This document shows, one piece after another, positions 1-7,076 of a stretch of 18,736 bases of DNA (its first letter is position 1; every line of letters starts with the position of its first letter). This DNA comes from Alphaproteobacteria bacterium (lineage in GTDB: Bacteria; Pseudomonadota; Alphaproteobacteria; Sphingomonadales; Sphingomonadaceae). The position numbers and the translations under genes are program-made. The notes under the pieces are model-generated. The model did no database searches, had not been told where the DNA came from, and saw only the letters and a list, made by a program, of their open reading frames with translations. The DNA lies in contig VBAE01000214.1 in NCBI GenBank assembly GCA_005882415.1, positions 9,752-28,487 on the forward strand, given 5' to 3'.

Positions 1-1278
1 GCTGAACTGGTCCTGCGAGAGGTCGGCGAGGCTGTAGCGGCTGAAGTTGCAGGCATTGCCGGTGCAGCCCGGGGCGACGACGGGGACTCGGTGCGCGCCG
101 CCCGAATTGTCCCACTGGGTCGCCTCGACGCTGCGCCAGGCGGTGAGCGAGCGAAGCTCGATCTCGGGCGAGGCCTTCCAGCGCAGGATGTTGGCGAAGC
201 CGCGCGTATCGTCGACGCTCGGCTGCTGCGGAACGCCGATGTCCGCGACCTTCATCCTGGTCTTGCCGTTGACGATCACGCCGGGGAGCAGCGGCTTCAC
301 CGTGCCGGTGAGGTTCGTATAGGCCGTTCCCGGAAGGGTGCAGGCGGGGGCCGCGGCCTGCGGGCCGGCGACGCAGCCGTTGGGATTGTAGTTGAGAAGC
401 TGGCTGTAGAAGGGGCTGTTCTTGTCGCGGGCGATGTCGAACGAGGCGTCGTCGGTGAGGCCCTCGAACGGCTGCCAGCGCGCCGCGACGCGGAGGCCCT
501 GGCGGTCGTAATAATTCCAGCCGGTCTGGCCCGCGAGCGGGTTCTTCGTGGTCGCGCCCTGATATTGCTTCACCGCGTCGACCTTGAGCGCGATTCCGGC
601 GAAGGCGGGGAGGTCGATATGGACCTCGCCATTATAGGCGCCATAGTTGCCGACGCCGGCGGTGACGCGGCCGCCGAAGCGTCCGCTCGGGGCCTTGGTG
701 ACGATGCTGAGCGCGCCGCCTTCGGTGTTGCGGCCGAACAATGTGCCCTGCGGGCCCTTCAGAACCTCGATCCGCTCGACGTCGAAGAGCGCCGCGTTGA
801 GGCCGTGCTGGCGGCCCAGATAGACTCCGTCGATATAGATGCCGACGCCCTGCTCGCGGGCGGGCTGGTTGGCGTCCAGCGGCACGATGCCGCGAATGCC
901 GACGGTGAGCGCCGACTGGCGCGCCTCGAAGGTCGCCACCCGGAGCGAGGGGACAGAGCCGTCGGCAAGGTCGTAGAGGCTCTGCACGTGGCGGTCCTTG
1001 ATGGCGATATCGTTGACGACGGAGATTGCGATCGGGGTCTGCTGGAGGTTGGTCTCGCGACGCGTCGCGGTGACGACGATGTCGCCGAGCCCCTGCTCGT
1101 CCGCCGCGGTCTCCGCGGTCTCTGGGGTGGCGGCGGCATCGGCATCGGCATCGGCTTCGGCAGCGACTGCGGTGGCCGGGGCGGTCTCGGCAAAGGCGGG
1201 GGAGGATGCCAGGAGGGCCGCTCCGGCGAGCAGCTGCAGGCGCGCGCGAAGGCTGAAGGACAGTGAAATTGCGGACAT
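1..1278 (-). CDS. TonB-dependent outer-membrane receptor, N-terminal part (cut by left edge)
   Basis: The frame is open from an ATG at 1278 to base 1, giving 426 codons; the rest of the barrel lies outside the window. Residues 1-30 form a signal peptide ending in SPAFA. An Ala/Asp/Glu-rich linker follows, then a TonB-box-like segment (DIVVTATRRE, about 66-75). The plug carries family hallmarks: TPIAISVV, a GVGIYIDGVYLGR stretch, RIEVLKGPQGTLFGRNTEGG and ALSIVTKAPSG. The first barrel strands follow. Such receptors import siderophores, sugars or other ligands across the outer membrane using TonB-ExbBD energy; the substrate cannot be read from this part. An AGGGG Shine-Dalgarno lies 8 bases before the ATG. 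The only upstream gene on this strand is the PhoB-like regulator, and a Pho-box-like site lies between them, so phosphate control is possible but unproven. Confidence 0.93.
   Translation of the reverse strand, partial: MSAISLSFSLRARLQLLAGAALLASSPAFAETAPATAVAAEADADADAAATPETAETAADEQGLGDIVVTATRRETNLQQTPIAISVVNDIAIKDRHVQSLYDLADGSVPSLRVATFEARQSALTVGIRGIVPLDANQPAREQGVGIYIDGVYLGRQHGLNAALFDVERIEVLKGPQGTLFGRNTEGGALSIVTKAPSGRFGGRVTAGVGNYGAYNGEVHIDLPAFAGIALKVDAVKQYQGATTKNPLAGQTGWNYYDRQGLRVAARWQPFEGLTDDASFDIARDKNSPFYSQLLNYNPNGCVAGPQAAAPACTLPGTAYTNLTGTVKPLLPGVIVNGKTRMKVADIGVPQQPSVDDTRGFANILRWKASPEIELRSLTAWRSVEATQWDNSGGAHRVPVVAPGCTGNACNFSRYSLADLSQDQFS
1135..1158 (-). repeat. Hexanucleotide tandem repeat in receptor linker
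   Basis: The plus strand reads GGCATC three times followed by GGCTTC. On the coding strand this gives Ala-Asp repeats between the signal peptide and the TonB box of the receptor. In-frame hexamer repeats can change linker length without breaking the frame. Confidence 0.7.
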
Positions 1279-1406
1279 TTGGGAACCCCTATGAAGATAT
1301 CGTGAGGCAGCTCGCCACTTAGGCGATTCGGCTCTCGCGATTTGGCTAGGGGAGGTCTGTTATACTTATGTGACGCTTGCATTCATCGCTGTGGATAGAC
1401 TTATTA

Positions 1407-1424
1407 CTGTCGTAATTGTGTCAT
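1407..1424 (+). promoter_or_regulatory. Candidate Pho box (PhoB binding site)
   Basis: The plus strand reads CTGTCGTAATTGTGTCAT. Aligned by hand to the E. coli Pho-box consensus CTGTCATAWAWCTGTCAY it matches at 15 of 18 positions, with the two TGTC half-sites 11 bases apart as expected. It lies directly after the stop codon of the PhoB-like gene and 129 bases before the receptor start. Its orientation is opposite to receptor transcription, which is not the usual arrangement. A weaker match (13 of 18) at 1357-1374 lies 50 bases away in the same orientation. Confidence 0.45.
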
Positions 1425-2114
1425 CTAACCGTTGTCCAGGGCATAGCCGGCCGAGCGGACCGTGCGGATCAGGTCGCGCGTGCCTTCGATGTTGATCGCC
1501 CTGCGCAGCCTGCGGATGTGGACGTCGACGGTGCGGGTCTCGATCTCGCGGTCGCGCCCCCACACCGCGTCGAGCAGCCGCTCGCGGGAGAAGACATGGC
1601 CGGGATGCTCCAGGAAATGGCGAAGCAGCCGGAACTCGGTTGGGCCGAGCGCGACCGACCGGCCGGCGCGGCGGACCTTATGGGCGGCGACGTCCATCTC
1701 CATGTCCTGATAGGTGAGCACCACGCCGGCGAGCGCCGGCCGGACCCGGCGCAGCACCGCGCGAACCCGGGCGACGAGCTCGGGCGGGCTGAACGGCTTC
1801 GTCACATAATCGTCCGCGCCCGTCTCCAGCCCGCGGACCCGGTCGGTCTCCTCGCCCCGGGCGGTCAGCATCAGGATCGGGACGTTGGCGGTGTCGGGAA
1901 AGCGCCTCAGCCTGCGGCACACTTCGATACCGGTCAGCTCCTCCAGCATCCAGTCGAGGATGATCACGTCCGGCACCGATTCCATCGCGAGGAGGAGCGC
2001 CTCCTCGCCGCTCGGCGTGTCGATGACCTGGAATCCTTCCTTCTCGAAGGTCCAGCGGAGGAGCTCCACCATCGCCGGATCGTCCTCCGCAAGCAGAAGC
2101 TGGGTCTTGGACAT
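1425..2114 (-). CDS. PhoB-like OmpR-family response regulator (orphan)
   Basis: A 229-residue two-domain regulator. Receiver domain, residues 4-122: acidic pocket E10-D11-D12, phospho-acceptor D54 (in IILDWML), T84 and K106 (VTKPFSP), so all functional residues are intact. The stretch LTARGEETDRVRGLETGADDYVTKPFSP is almost the same as in PhoB. A winged-helix DNA-binding domain occupies about 132-227 (GPTEFRLLRHFLEHPG, RTVDVHIRRLRRAIN, RTVRSAGYALD). It should bind Pho-box-type direct repeats and control phosphate-starvation genes. No phoR kinase, phoU or pst transporter gene lies next to it, so it is either a displaced PhoB or a paralogue. The ATG at 2114 has an AGGTG Shine-Dalgarno 9 bases upstream. 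A 67-residue ORF ends 22 bases upstream on the same strand, suggesting co-transcription. Confidence 0.93.
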   Translation of the reverse strand: MSKTQLLLAEDDPAMVELLRWTFEKEGFQVIDTPSGEEALLLAMESVPDVIILDWMLEELTGIEVCRRLRRFPDTANVPILMLTARGEETDRVRGLETGADDYVTKPFSPPELVARVRAVLRRVRPALAGVVLTYQDMEMDVAAHKVRRAGRSVALGPTEFRLLRHFLEHPGHVFSRERLLDAVWGRDREIETRTVDVHIRRLRRAINIEGTRDLIRTVRSAGYALDNG

Positions 2115-2136
2115 CAGGCGGGCACCTCCAACGGGC

Positions 2137-2340
2137 TCACTGGACCGCTCTCGCCGGACGGCGGCGGCCGGTCACTGCAAAGATGACGAGTTGCGCGATC
2201 TCCGCTGCGAGCTCGGCGATCTGCGCGAGCGCGCTTGCGGCGAGGACGAGGCTTGCGGCGAGGTCGCGGTTGAGCTGCATCTCGGCGACGCAGAGGTCGT
2301 ACACGCCCCGGAACATCGCCCGTTCGCCGGGGGCGACCAT
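2137..2340 (-). CDS. Small alpha-helical protein of unknown function upstream of the PhoB-like gene
   Basis: I do not recognise this 67-residue ORF. Third codon positions are almost all G or C, as in the real genes around it, which supports coding. The product has a short charged N-terminus (GERAMFRGVYDL), then a long Ala/Leu/Ile-rich helical stretch (about 24-56) that could be amphipathic or membrane-associated, and a basic tail (TGRRRPARAVQ). The start is uncertain: the ATG at 2340 has no convincing Shine-Dalgarno, a GTG lies at 2352 and another ATG at 2316, and the frame stays GC3-rich further upstream. It ends 22 bases before the regulator gene, so the two are probably transcribed together. 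Confidence 0.5.
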   Translation of the reverse strand: MVAPGERAMFRGVYDLCVAEMQLNRDLAASLVLAASALAQIAELAAEIAQLVIFAVTGRRRPARAVQ

Positions 2341-2647
2341 GGCGGAGCGCACCCGCGAGGCGGAGCCGGTGCAGCCCTGGCCCAGGCGCTCGACGGCAGC
2401 ATGGGCCGGTGACCGGCGCGCGCTGCCCCTCGGCGCCCAAAAGGCCGCCGGAGTCGATGTTTGCAGCAGGTCCGTGTTCCACGCGCTTCGTCTCCGGGGA
2501 GAAGGCACGGATGCAATGTTTTCGTGACAGTCGTGTGAATGGGCGCCGCTCCAGCGAAAAGCATTCCGCCGAAGTCCGCTGGCCTTCGGCCGATCGCCAA
2601 ATGTCCGCTCCCCGTTGCGGACCCGAGGCCTTTGCAACTAGCCTTGG
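2341..2647. other. Divergent intergenic region with no confident gene
   Basis: About 300 bases separate the small minus-strand ORF from the plus-strand secreted protein. Overlapping frames run through it on both strands, but none shows protein-like composition with a ribosome binding site. The part next to the small ORF could code an N-terminal extension of it. A relatively AT-rich patch (about 2513-2560) probably holds promoter elements. Within it, minus-strand 2541-2524 reads CATTCACACGACTGTCAC, a 13-of-18 match to the Pho-box consensus in the direction of the small ORF and the PhoB-like gene; this is weak evidence of autoregulation. Confidence 0.4.
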
Positions 2648-3109
2648 ATGATGAGCCTGCTTCTCCCTCTCGCCGCTGCCGCGGCCGCCGCGGCTCCTGT
2701 CGATCATCCGAGGACTTATTTGCTCTCGGTCGAAGCGATCCCCCTTCGCGCGAGCGACCGCATCACCGGATTTTCCTTCTCGACCTGGGGTGTGACGTTC
2801 AACGCCGTCTGCCACGTGCCGGCCGGCTGGACGATCACGGCCGGCGGCAGCCTGACTCCCGAAGGAACACTCGAGGGGCGGGGAAGCATCGGCTCGAGCT
2901 GGTTCATGGAGGGCAGCTCACCGGCGCTTCGGCAGCTTGCCCTCGTCACCCTTACCGGCCCCGTCCAGAGGGCGGACATACGGGAGGGGAATGGCGTCGT
3001 CCCCGCCACCTTCAACGGCACTGCGACCCTGTCGGGCGAGGACAAAGACCGAAAGCTTCGGCTTTCCTATCGCAACATAAGGCTCGTCCCGGCGCGCCGC
3101 TGTCCGTGA
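2648..3109 (+). CDS. Secreted protein of unknown function (153 aa)
   Basis: The product starts with a hydrophobic, Ala-rich signal peptide (MMSLLLPLAAAAAAAAPVDH); cleavage is likely around residue 16. The mature part is beta-rich and soluble (LLSVEAIPLRASDRITGFSFSTWGV, ITAGGSLTPEGTLEG), with Cys at 55 and 152 that could form a disulfide in the periplasm. I recognise no domain. Two adjacent ATGs (2648 and 2651) are possible starts; no clear Shine-Dalgarno is present, so a short-leader or leaderless message is possible. Transcription converges with the M24 peptidase gene 52 bases downstream. Confidence 0.72.
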   Translation: MMSLLLPLAAAAAAAAPVDHPRTYLLSVEAIPLRASDRITGFSFSTWGVTFNAVCHVPAGWTITAGGSLTPEGTLEGRGSIGSSWFMEGSSPALRQLALVTLTGPVQRADIREGNGVVPATFNGTATLSGEDKDRKLRLSYRNIRLVPARRCP

Positions 3110-3161
3110 GCGAAGCAGGCATGGCAGCAGCAGCCCCGCGGCGGGACCAGGGTCAGGGCTC

Positions 3162-4544
3162 CTAATCCGCCCCTATCAGATGGAATGCGGTTTGCCGCCC
3201 ATCGAGGTAGGTCACCTTGCTTCCGTCGAAAAAGGCATTCTCCTCCAGCCGGAAGTCCACCTCCTGGCGGTTCCACTCCGGCACCGGCAATCTGGCGCTG
3301 AGTTCGATCGACCAGGCGGTGTTCCGACGCACCTGGTCGGTTCCCTTGGAATCATCCTTCTGATTGTCCCAGAAGCCTATGCTGCTCCCGGCGCCATGGC
3401 CGTGATAGCCGATCGGATGGGAATAGATGGTCGGCTTCAGGCCTGCCGCCAGCGCCTTCGAACGCGCTTCGGCCAGGATCCGGTTGCCGGTCAGGCCGGT
3501 CCTGAAGGCGCCGGTCAGGGCGTCCTGGACGGCATTGGCAGCCTGGAGGCCGTTCTTGAGCCCTTGCGGCGCGTCCCGCTCGCCGTCGCGCAGGACATAA
3601 GCGAGATGCTGCATGTCGGTATTGAGCCGCAAATAGGTGATTCCAAAATCGATCCAGACGATGTCGCCCTTGCGGATGACCTCGTCCCCCTCCAGCACGC
3701 CTTTGCTGCCCTGCCGCATGATCCCGACCGAGGGCTGGAACCAGGTGCCGAGGCCGAGGCTGCTCACTTTCTCCCGGAACCACCAGACGAGGTCGTCGGC
3801 AGTCGTCTGACCGGGCCGGACAGCGGCATTGCTGAGACCCTCGGCGATGATCGAATGGGTGAGGCGGGCAATTTGCGGGTAGACTTCCATTTCGGCAGGA
3901 GTGCGGGTCTCCAGCCACCCCACTGCAAGCCCGTCATTCCTGACCACCCGGCTCCTCAGCTCCGGCGGGAGGGCGGCCATCAGGCCCTCATACTGGCTGA
4001 GCGTCAGGCCGTCCGCGAATTGGGTGAGGGCGGAGCTGTCGATCGCAATCCGCTTCGGCCGGCGCTCTGCGAGCAGCTTCGCCACCTGCCGCCACTGGTC
4101 AGGCTCCTGCTCCGGGTTCCAGGCGGGCTTGAACAGGCCTCCCATTCCGTAACGGCTGACGGTCAGCCGTTCGATCGGCCCGCCCGCGCCCGGATCGTGG
4201 AAGATGAGGATGGTTCGCCGCCTGGCGTGCATGCTTTCGGCGTCGAGCATGGTGGCGACGACCGGATCCTCCACATATTCCCTGGCGATCAGCACCCAGG
4301 TGTCGACCTTCTGCTCGCGCATCAGGGCCGGCACGAGGCGGTCCAATCGCTCGGCGAGCCATTTATTCTCGAGACGCGCCCGCTCGCGCAACGGCAGGAT
4401 AGAAGCGGCTGCGGGCGGATCCTGCCCGACGGTCGCCGCTCTTGCGGTCGCCGAGGATTCAGAGGCCTCCTGCGCAGAGGCCATAGAGGCACAGAGCGAA
4501 AGCAGGGCCAAAGCCAGAAATCCGTTCATTGCCCTCTTCCTCAT
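3162..4544 (-). CDS. Secreted M24-family metallopeptidase (Xaa-Pro aminopeptidase-like)
   Basis: A 460-residue protein with a signal peptide (NGFLALALLSLCASMASAQ) and a two-part M24 architecture. An N-terminal creatinase/prolidase-like domain occupies about 50-215 and the pita-bread catalytic domain about 220-440. Dinuclear metal ligands are recognisable: D299 (IVWIDFG), D310 (LNTDMQH), a His in HPIGYHGHGAG (376-383), E414 (WSIELSA) and E434 (FRLEENAFF), so it is probably active. M24 enzymes of this type remove an N-terminal residue before proline or cleave Xaa-Pro dipeptides; export suggests periplasmic peptide scavenging. The ATG at 4544 has TGAGGGA upstream, but the ATG at 4529 is preceded by AGGAAGAGG and gives a cleaner signal peptide, so either start is possible. 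The gene is monocistronic and diverges from the EAL gene. Confidence 0.88.
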   Translation of the reverse strand: MRKRAMNGFLALALLSLCASMASAQEASESSATARAATVGQDPPAAASILPLRERARLENKWLAERLDRLVPALMREQKVDTWVLIAREYVEDPVVATMLDAESMHARRRTILIFHDPGAGGPIERLTVSRYGMGGLFKPAWNPEQEPDQWRQVAKLLAERRPKRIAIDSSALTQFADGLTLSQYEGLMAALPPELRSRVVRNDGLAVGWLETRTPAEMEVYPQIARLTHSIIAEGLSNAAVRPGQTTADDLVWWFREKVSSLGLGTWFQPSVGIMRQGSKGVLEGDEVIRKGDIVWIDFGITYLRLNTDMQHLAYVLRDGERDAPQGLKNGLQAANAVQDALTGAFRTGLTGNRILAEARSKALAAGLKPTIYSHPIGYHGHGAGSSIGFWDNQKDDSKGTDQVRRNTAWSIELSARLPVPEWNRQEVDFRLEENAFFDGSKVTYLDGRQTAFHLIGAD

Positions 4545-4685
4545 CGGGTGCGGTCCCTCAGCGCTCGGCGGCGACGATCGGCCGCGAACTTCGTCTTCTA
4601 GGGCCGAACGTGATCGGCGCCAGCCTCTCGAGATCGGAGAAAAGTCGCCAAAGCCTCGCCGCCGAACCGCTCGTCTTCACGCTTC

Positions 4686-4699
4686 GCTTACGGGTAAGC
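4686..4699. repeat. 14-bp inverted repeat upstream of the EAL gene
   Basis: GCTTAC-GG-GTAAGC is a perfect 6+6 inverted repeat with a 2-base centre. It lies about 30-45 bases before the GTG start of the GAF-EAL gene and in the divergent gap with the M24 peptidase gene. It could be an operator for a dimeric regulator; no regulator is assigned. Confidence 0.3.
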
Positions 4700-4730
4700 C
4701 GCTAAGCCGTTGCCAGCGTTGGAGTGTGCC

Positions 4731-6026
4731 GTGGCGACAAACCCCCTTTCTCCCTTTCTCAGCCTTGGCGGACGGGCGGTGCCGAGCGGCGGGCGCTCGG
4801 CGATCGACGCCGTCCTCGACGCGGTCCGGCAGCATCTCGGCATGGAGATCGCCTTCACCTCCCGCTACGTCGGAGAGGAGCGCGAGTTTACGCACATCAG
4901 GACGGACATTCCGGTCCCTTCCGCCCCGGGCGACCGGGAGCCCGCGGACCAATCCTATTGCTGGCACGTGCTGAACGGGCGGCTGCCCGAGCTCATCACC
5001 GACGCCGCGGACATTCCGTTCGCAGCAACGCTCCCGATCACCGCCGCGCTGCCGGTCGGCGGTCATATCAGCGTGCCGCTGAGGCGGAAGGACGGCAGCG
5101 TCTATGGAAGCCTCTGCTGCCTGAGCCGCCACCCGGACCCCTCGCTGACCAAACGCGACCTCGCCGCGGTCCACGCCTTTGCCGAGCTCGCCATGAACCA
5201 GATTTCGATGGACGAGGAAGCGGAGGCGAGCCGCCGCGAGGCCTCCGCCCGCATCCTGGAGGCGATCGAAGCGGGTCAGCCGTCGATCCATCTCCAGCCG
5301 ATCCACCGGCTCGACACCGGGCAAAGCGTCGGGGCCGAGGCGCTTGCGCGCTTTCCCGATTTCGAGGACCGGCCGCCCAATCTCTGGTTCGACGAGGCGT
5401 TCGGGATCGGCAAGGGAATCGAGCTCGAAATCGTCGCGGTCCGAAAGGCGCTGGCGACTTTGCCCTACATTCCGGCGGACAAATATCTTTCGATCAACGT
5501 CTCGCCCGCCACCATCACGTCTGGACGCCTCGCGCCGCTGCTGGAGTGCATCGAGGGGCGGGACGTGGTTCTCGAAATCACCGAGCATTCGCGGATCGCG
5601 GACCTGCGGGCCTTCCGCCGCAACCTCGAATTGCTCCGGCCCCGGGTCCGGATCGCGATGGACGACGTCGGCGCGGGCTATGCAGGGCTGAAGCATATCC
5701 TGCAGTTCGAGCCGGACATCTTGAAGCTCGACATCGGCCTCACCCGCGACATCCACGCCGATGCCGCGAAGCGCGCGCTGACCCTCGCCATGGTGAGCTT
5801 CGCGGAGCGGGTCGGAAGCGTCATCGTCGCGGAAGGGGTCGAGCGTCCCGAGGAGCGGGAGGTCCTGGCCGAGCTTGGAGTCGCCTATGGCCAGGGCTGG
5901 CTGTTCAGCAGGGCGATGCCGGCGGTCGCGGCGCAGCATTTCCTGCTCGGCGTGGAGGATCAGGAGGACCCGGAGCCCAGGCAGGAGTCCCCCCTTTCCC
6001 CAGCGGCGCGCTCGGCCTGCGGCTGA
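4731..6026 (+). CDS. GAF-EAL cyclic-di-GMP phosphodiesterase
   Basis: A 431-residue cytoplasmic protein counted from the GTG at 4731. I chose this start because GGAG lies 6 bases upstream; in-frame TTGs at 4710 and 4719 are alternatives. A GAF-like sensor domain fills about 20-155 (SYCWHVLNGRLPELITDAAD, ISVPLRRKDGSVYGSLCCLS). The EAL domain spans about 175-410 and keeps the catalytic set: EALAR (E203), N256 in SINVSP, E282 in LEITEHS, D311-D312 in MDDVGAGYAG, K332 in LKLDIG and E368 in VAEGVE. Hydrolysis of c-di-GMP to pGpG is therefore expected, gated by whatever the GAF domain senses. Small departures are DDV for DDF and QGW for QGY. There is no GGDEF partner domain. The Pro/Glu-rich C-terminal tail is probably disordered. 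Confidence 0.9.
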   Translation: MATNPLSPFLSLGGRAVPSGGRSAIDAVLDAVRQHLGMEIAFTSRYVGEEREFTHIRTDIPVPSAPGDREPADQSYCWHVLNGRLPELITDAADIPFAATLPITAALPVGGHISVPLRRKDGSVYGSLCCLSRHPDPSLTKRDLAAVHAFAELAMNQISMDEEAEASRREASARILEAIEAGQPSIHLQPIHRLDTGQSVGAEALARFPDFEDRPPNLWFDEAFGIGKGIELEIVAVRKALATLPYIPADKYLSINVSPATITSGRLAPLLECIEGRDVVLEITEHSRIADLRAFRRNLELLRPRVRIAMDDVGAGYAGLKHILQFEPDILKLDIGLTRDIHADAAKRALTLAMVSFAERVGSVIVAEGVERPEEREVLAELGVAYGQGWLFSRAMPAVAAQHFLLGVEDQEDPEPRQESPLSPAARSACG

Positions 6027-6130
6027 GCGGCGTCACGCTGCGGCAAGCTTCATAGCATTGCTCCAGGGGCGCGCCGTGTTACCCAGTGCCATGGTCGAAG
6101 GCGTGCCTGGCAGGGGGGAGGGCTGAGCAG

Positions 6131-6520
6131 ATGAAAATCGTTCATCGACGCAGCCGGTGGGCGCTGCCGGCGGCGCTGATGCTCTGCGGCTGCTCGCCGC
6201 CGGCGATCGACGTCACCGTCTTCGTCGAGAAAGGCCGGCTGATGGCGCGCCTCTCGCAGGACTGGGGACTCTTCTTCTCCCACAAAAATGCACCCTGCGT
6301 TCGCCTCGCACAGCTGGTTCCGCACAGTGACCTCGACGCCCCGGTGTGGAAGATCGAGGCGAAGGGCGACGTGCAATGCCTTCACCTCTCCTCCTTCGCC
6401 ATCGGCGGGCCGCCGCCCGACGGCTTTAAGGAAGTCGTGCCGCTCGCGCCGGGGACGAAGGGAATGCATAGGCTGGACGTCCTCGGCATCGGCGGAGGCG
6501 AGGCGGATCTCGCCCTCTAG
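6131..6520 (+). CDS. Small predicted lipoprotein of unknown function
   Basis: A 129-residue product. The ATG at 6131 follows a strong purine-rich Shine-Dalgarno (GGGGGGAGGG); an in-frame ATG at 6086 lacks one and would spoil the signal. Residues 1-20 form a basic then hydrophobic signal, and the LCGC sequence at 18-21 fits a lipobox with C21 as the lipidated residue (Cys at -2 is unusual). The mature part has Cys at 56 and 83 and no domain I recognise. The following secreted-protein gene starts 34 bases downstream on the same strand, so the two may be co-transcribed. Confidence 0.75.
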   Translation: MKIVHRRSRWALPAALMLCGCSPPAIDVTVFVEKGRLMARLSQDWGLFFSHKNAPCVRLAQLVPHSDLDAPVWKIEAKGDVQCLHLSSFAIGGPPPDGFKEVVPLAPGTKGMHRLDVLGIGGGEADLAL

Positions 6521-6554
6521 CTTTTGCGCCCTTTTATGGAGATAGCCTGACGCC

Positions 6555-7070
6555 ATGGCCAAGATCGCGACGTCGCTCCTCCTCCTCGGAGCCATGACTT
6601 TTCAAGCGCCGGCGGCGGCTGCCACGCCTGCGCCGACGGGCGCCGAACGGATCAAGGCGGCCGCCGAAAGCTGCGGCTTGCCGCTGGACGCGCTCGATTT
6701 CGGCAGGGATGCCGCCGGCGACTATGCCGACATCTCGCCCCATGGCGACAGCGACCGGATCCATTACCAGTCTCTCTTCTGCCTGGTGAAATGGGCGGCG
6801 GAGAATCATGCGCGGGTCGGCTTCGTCTCCGAGCCCCCGCCCCAGGTCATCGCTTTCGGTCCCCTGGAAAGCGTCCGGGCGGCGGCGCAGGCGGCGCGGG
6901 ACTGCAAGCTGCCCGTCCACCTCGACGCGCTCAATCCGGAAGAGGCGGTGCTCGACGCGCGTGCCGACGCGCCTGCGGCGGAGCTCGCCTGCGCCAGGTC
7001 GTGGATCGACGAGCACTGGGTCGCGCTCGGCCTCCGTCCTGTGCAGGATCTGCAGCGCACGGCTTTTTGA
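6555..7070 (+). CDS. Secreted protein of unknown function with an internal repeat (171 aa)
   Basis: The signal peptide is MAKIATSLLLLGAMTFQAPAAAA. The mature protein carries four Cys (40, 76, 117, 146). Two similar segments stand out: AAAESCGLPLDALDF at about 35-49 and AAARDCKLPVHLDALNP at about 112-128 (read approximately). Each is followed about 30 residues later by a second Cys in a helical context (LFCLVKWAAENH; ELACARSWIDEH). This looks like a duplicated small domain, each copy possibly closed by a disulfide. I do not recognise the family. The GPH symporter gene starts 6 bases after the stop, so the two are probably co-transcribed and possibly translationally coupled. Confidence 0.75.
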   Translation: MAKIATSLLLLGAMTFQAPAAAATPAPTGAERIKAAAESCGLPLDALDFGRDAAGDYADISPHGDSDRIHYQSLFCLVKWAAENHARVGFVSEPPPQVIAFGPLESVRAAAQAARDCKLPVHLDALNPEEAVLDARADAPAAELACARSWIDEHWVALGLRPVQDLQRTAF

Positions 7071-7076
7071 GCCGCG

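Noticed and set aside
91..1266. Plus-strand frame opposite the left-edge receptor
   Set aside because: The minus strand encodes an evident signal peptide, TonB box and plug; the plus frame has an antisense-type composition and no ribosome binding site.
1312..1326. Small hairpin TCGCC-ACTTA-GGCGA in the receptor leader
   Set aside because: A 5-bp stem is common by chance in GC-rich DNA, and no riboswitch-like conserved elements surround it.
1425..2114. Treating the regulator as part of a complete pho operon
   Set aside because: No phoR, phoU or pst genes are found on either side, so only an orphan PhoB-like protein can be supported.
2114..2815. 233-codon minus-strand frame covering the gap upstream of the PhoB-like gene
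   Set aside because: It overlaps the secreted protein gene at 2648 and the small helical ORF, is very Arg-rich, and contains no hydrophobic core pattern.
3110..3161. Possible bidirectional terminator between the convergent secreted-protein and M24 genes
   Set aside because: Only weak imperfect GC stems (about 5 bp) and no T-runs are visible.
3180..4601. Long plus-strand open frame opposite the M24 peptidase
   Set aside because: It is an antisense shadow: the minus strand has a signal peptide and all metal ligands of an M24 peptidase, while this frame has no recognisable features.
4677..5939. 420-codon minus-strand frame opposite the EAL gene
   Set aside because: Antisense shadow of a complete EAL domain with intact catalytic motifs; its composition is dominated by Arg, Asp and Gly.
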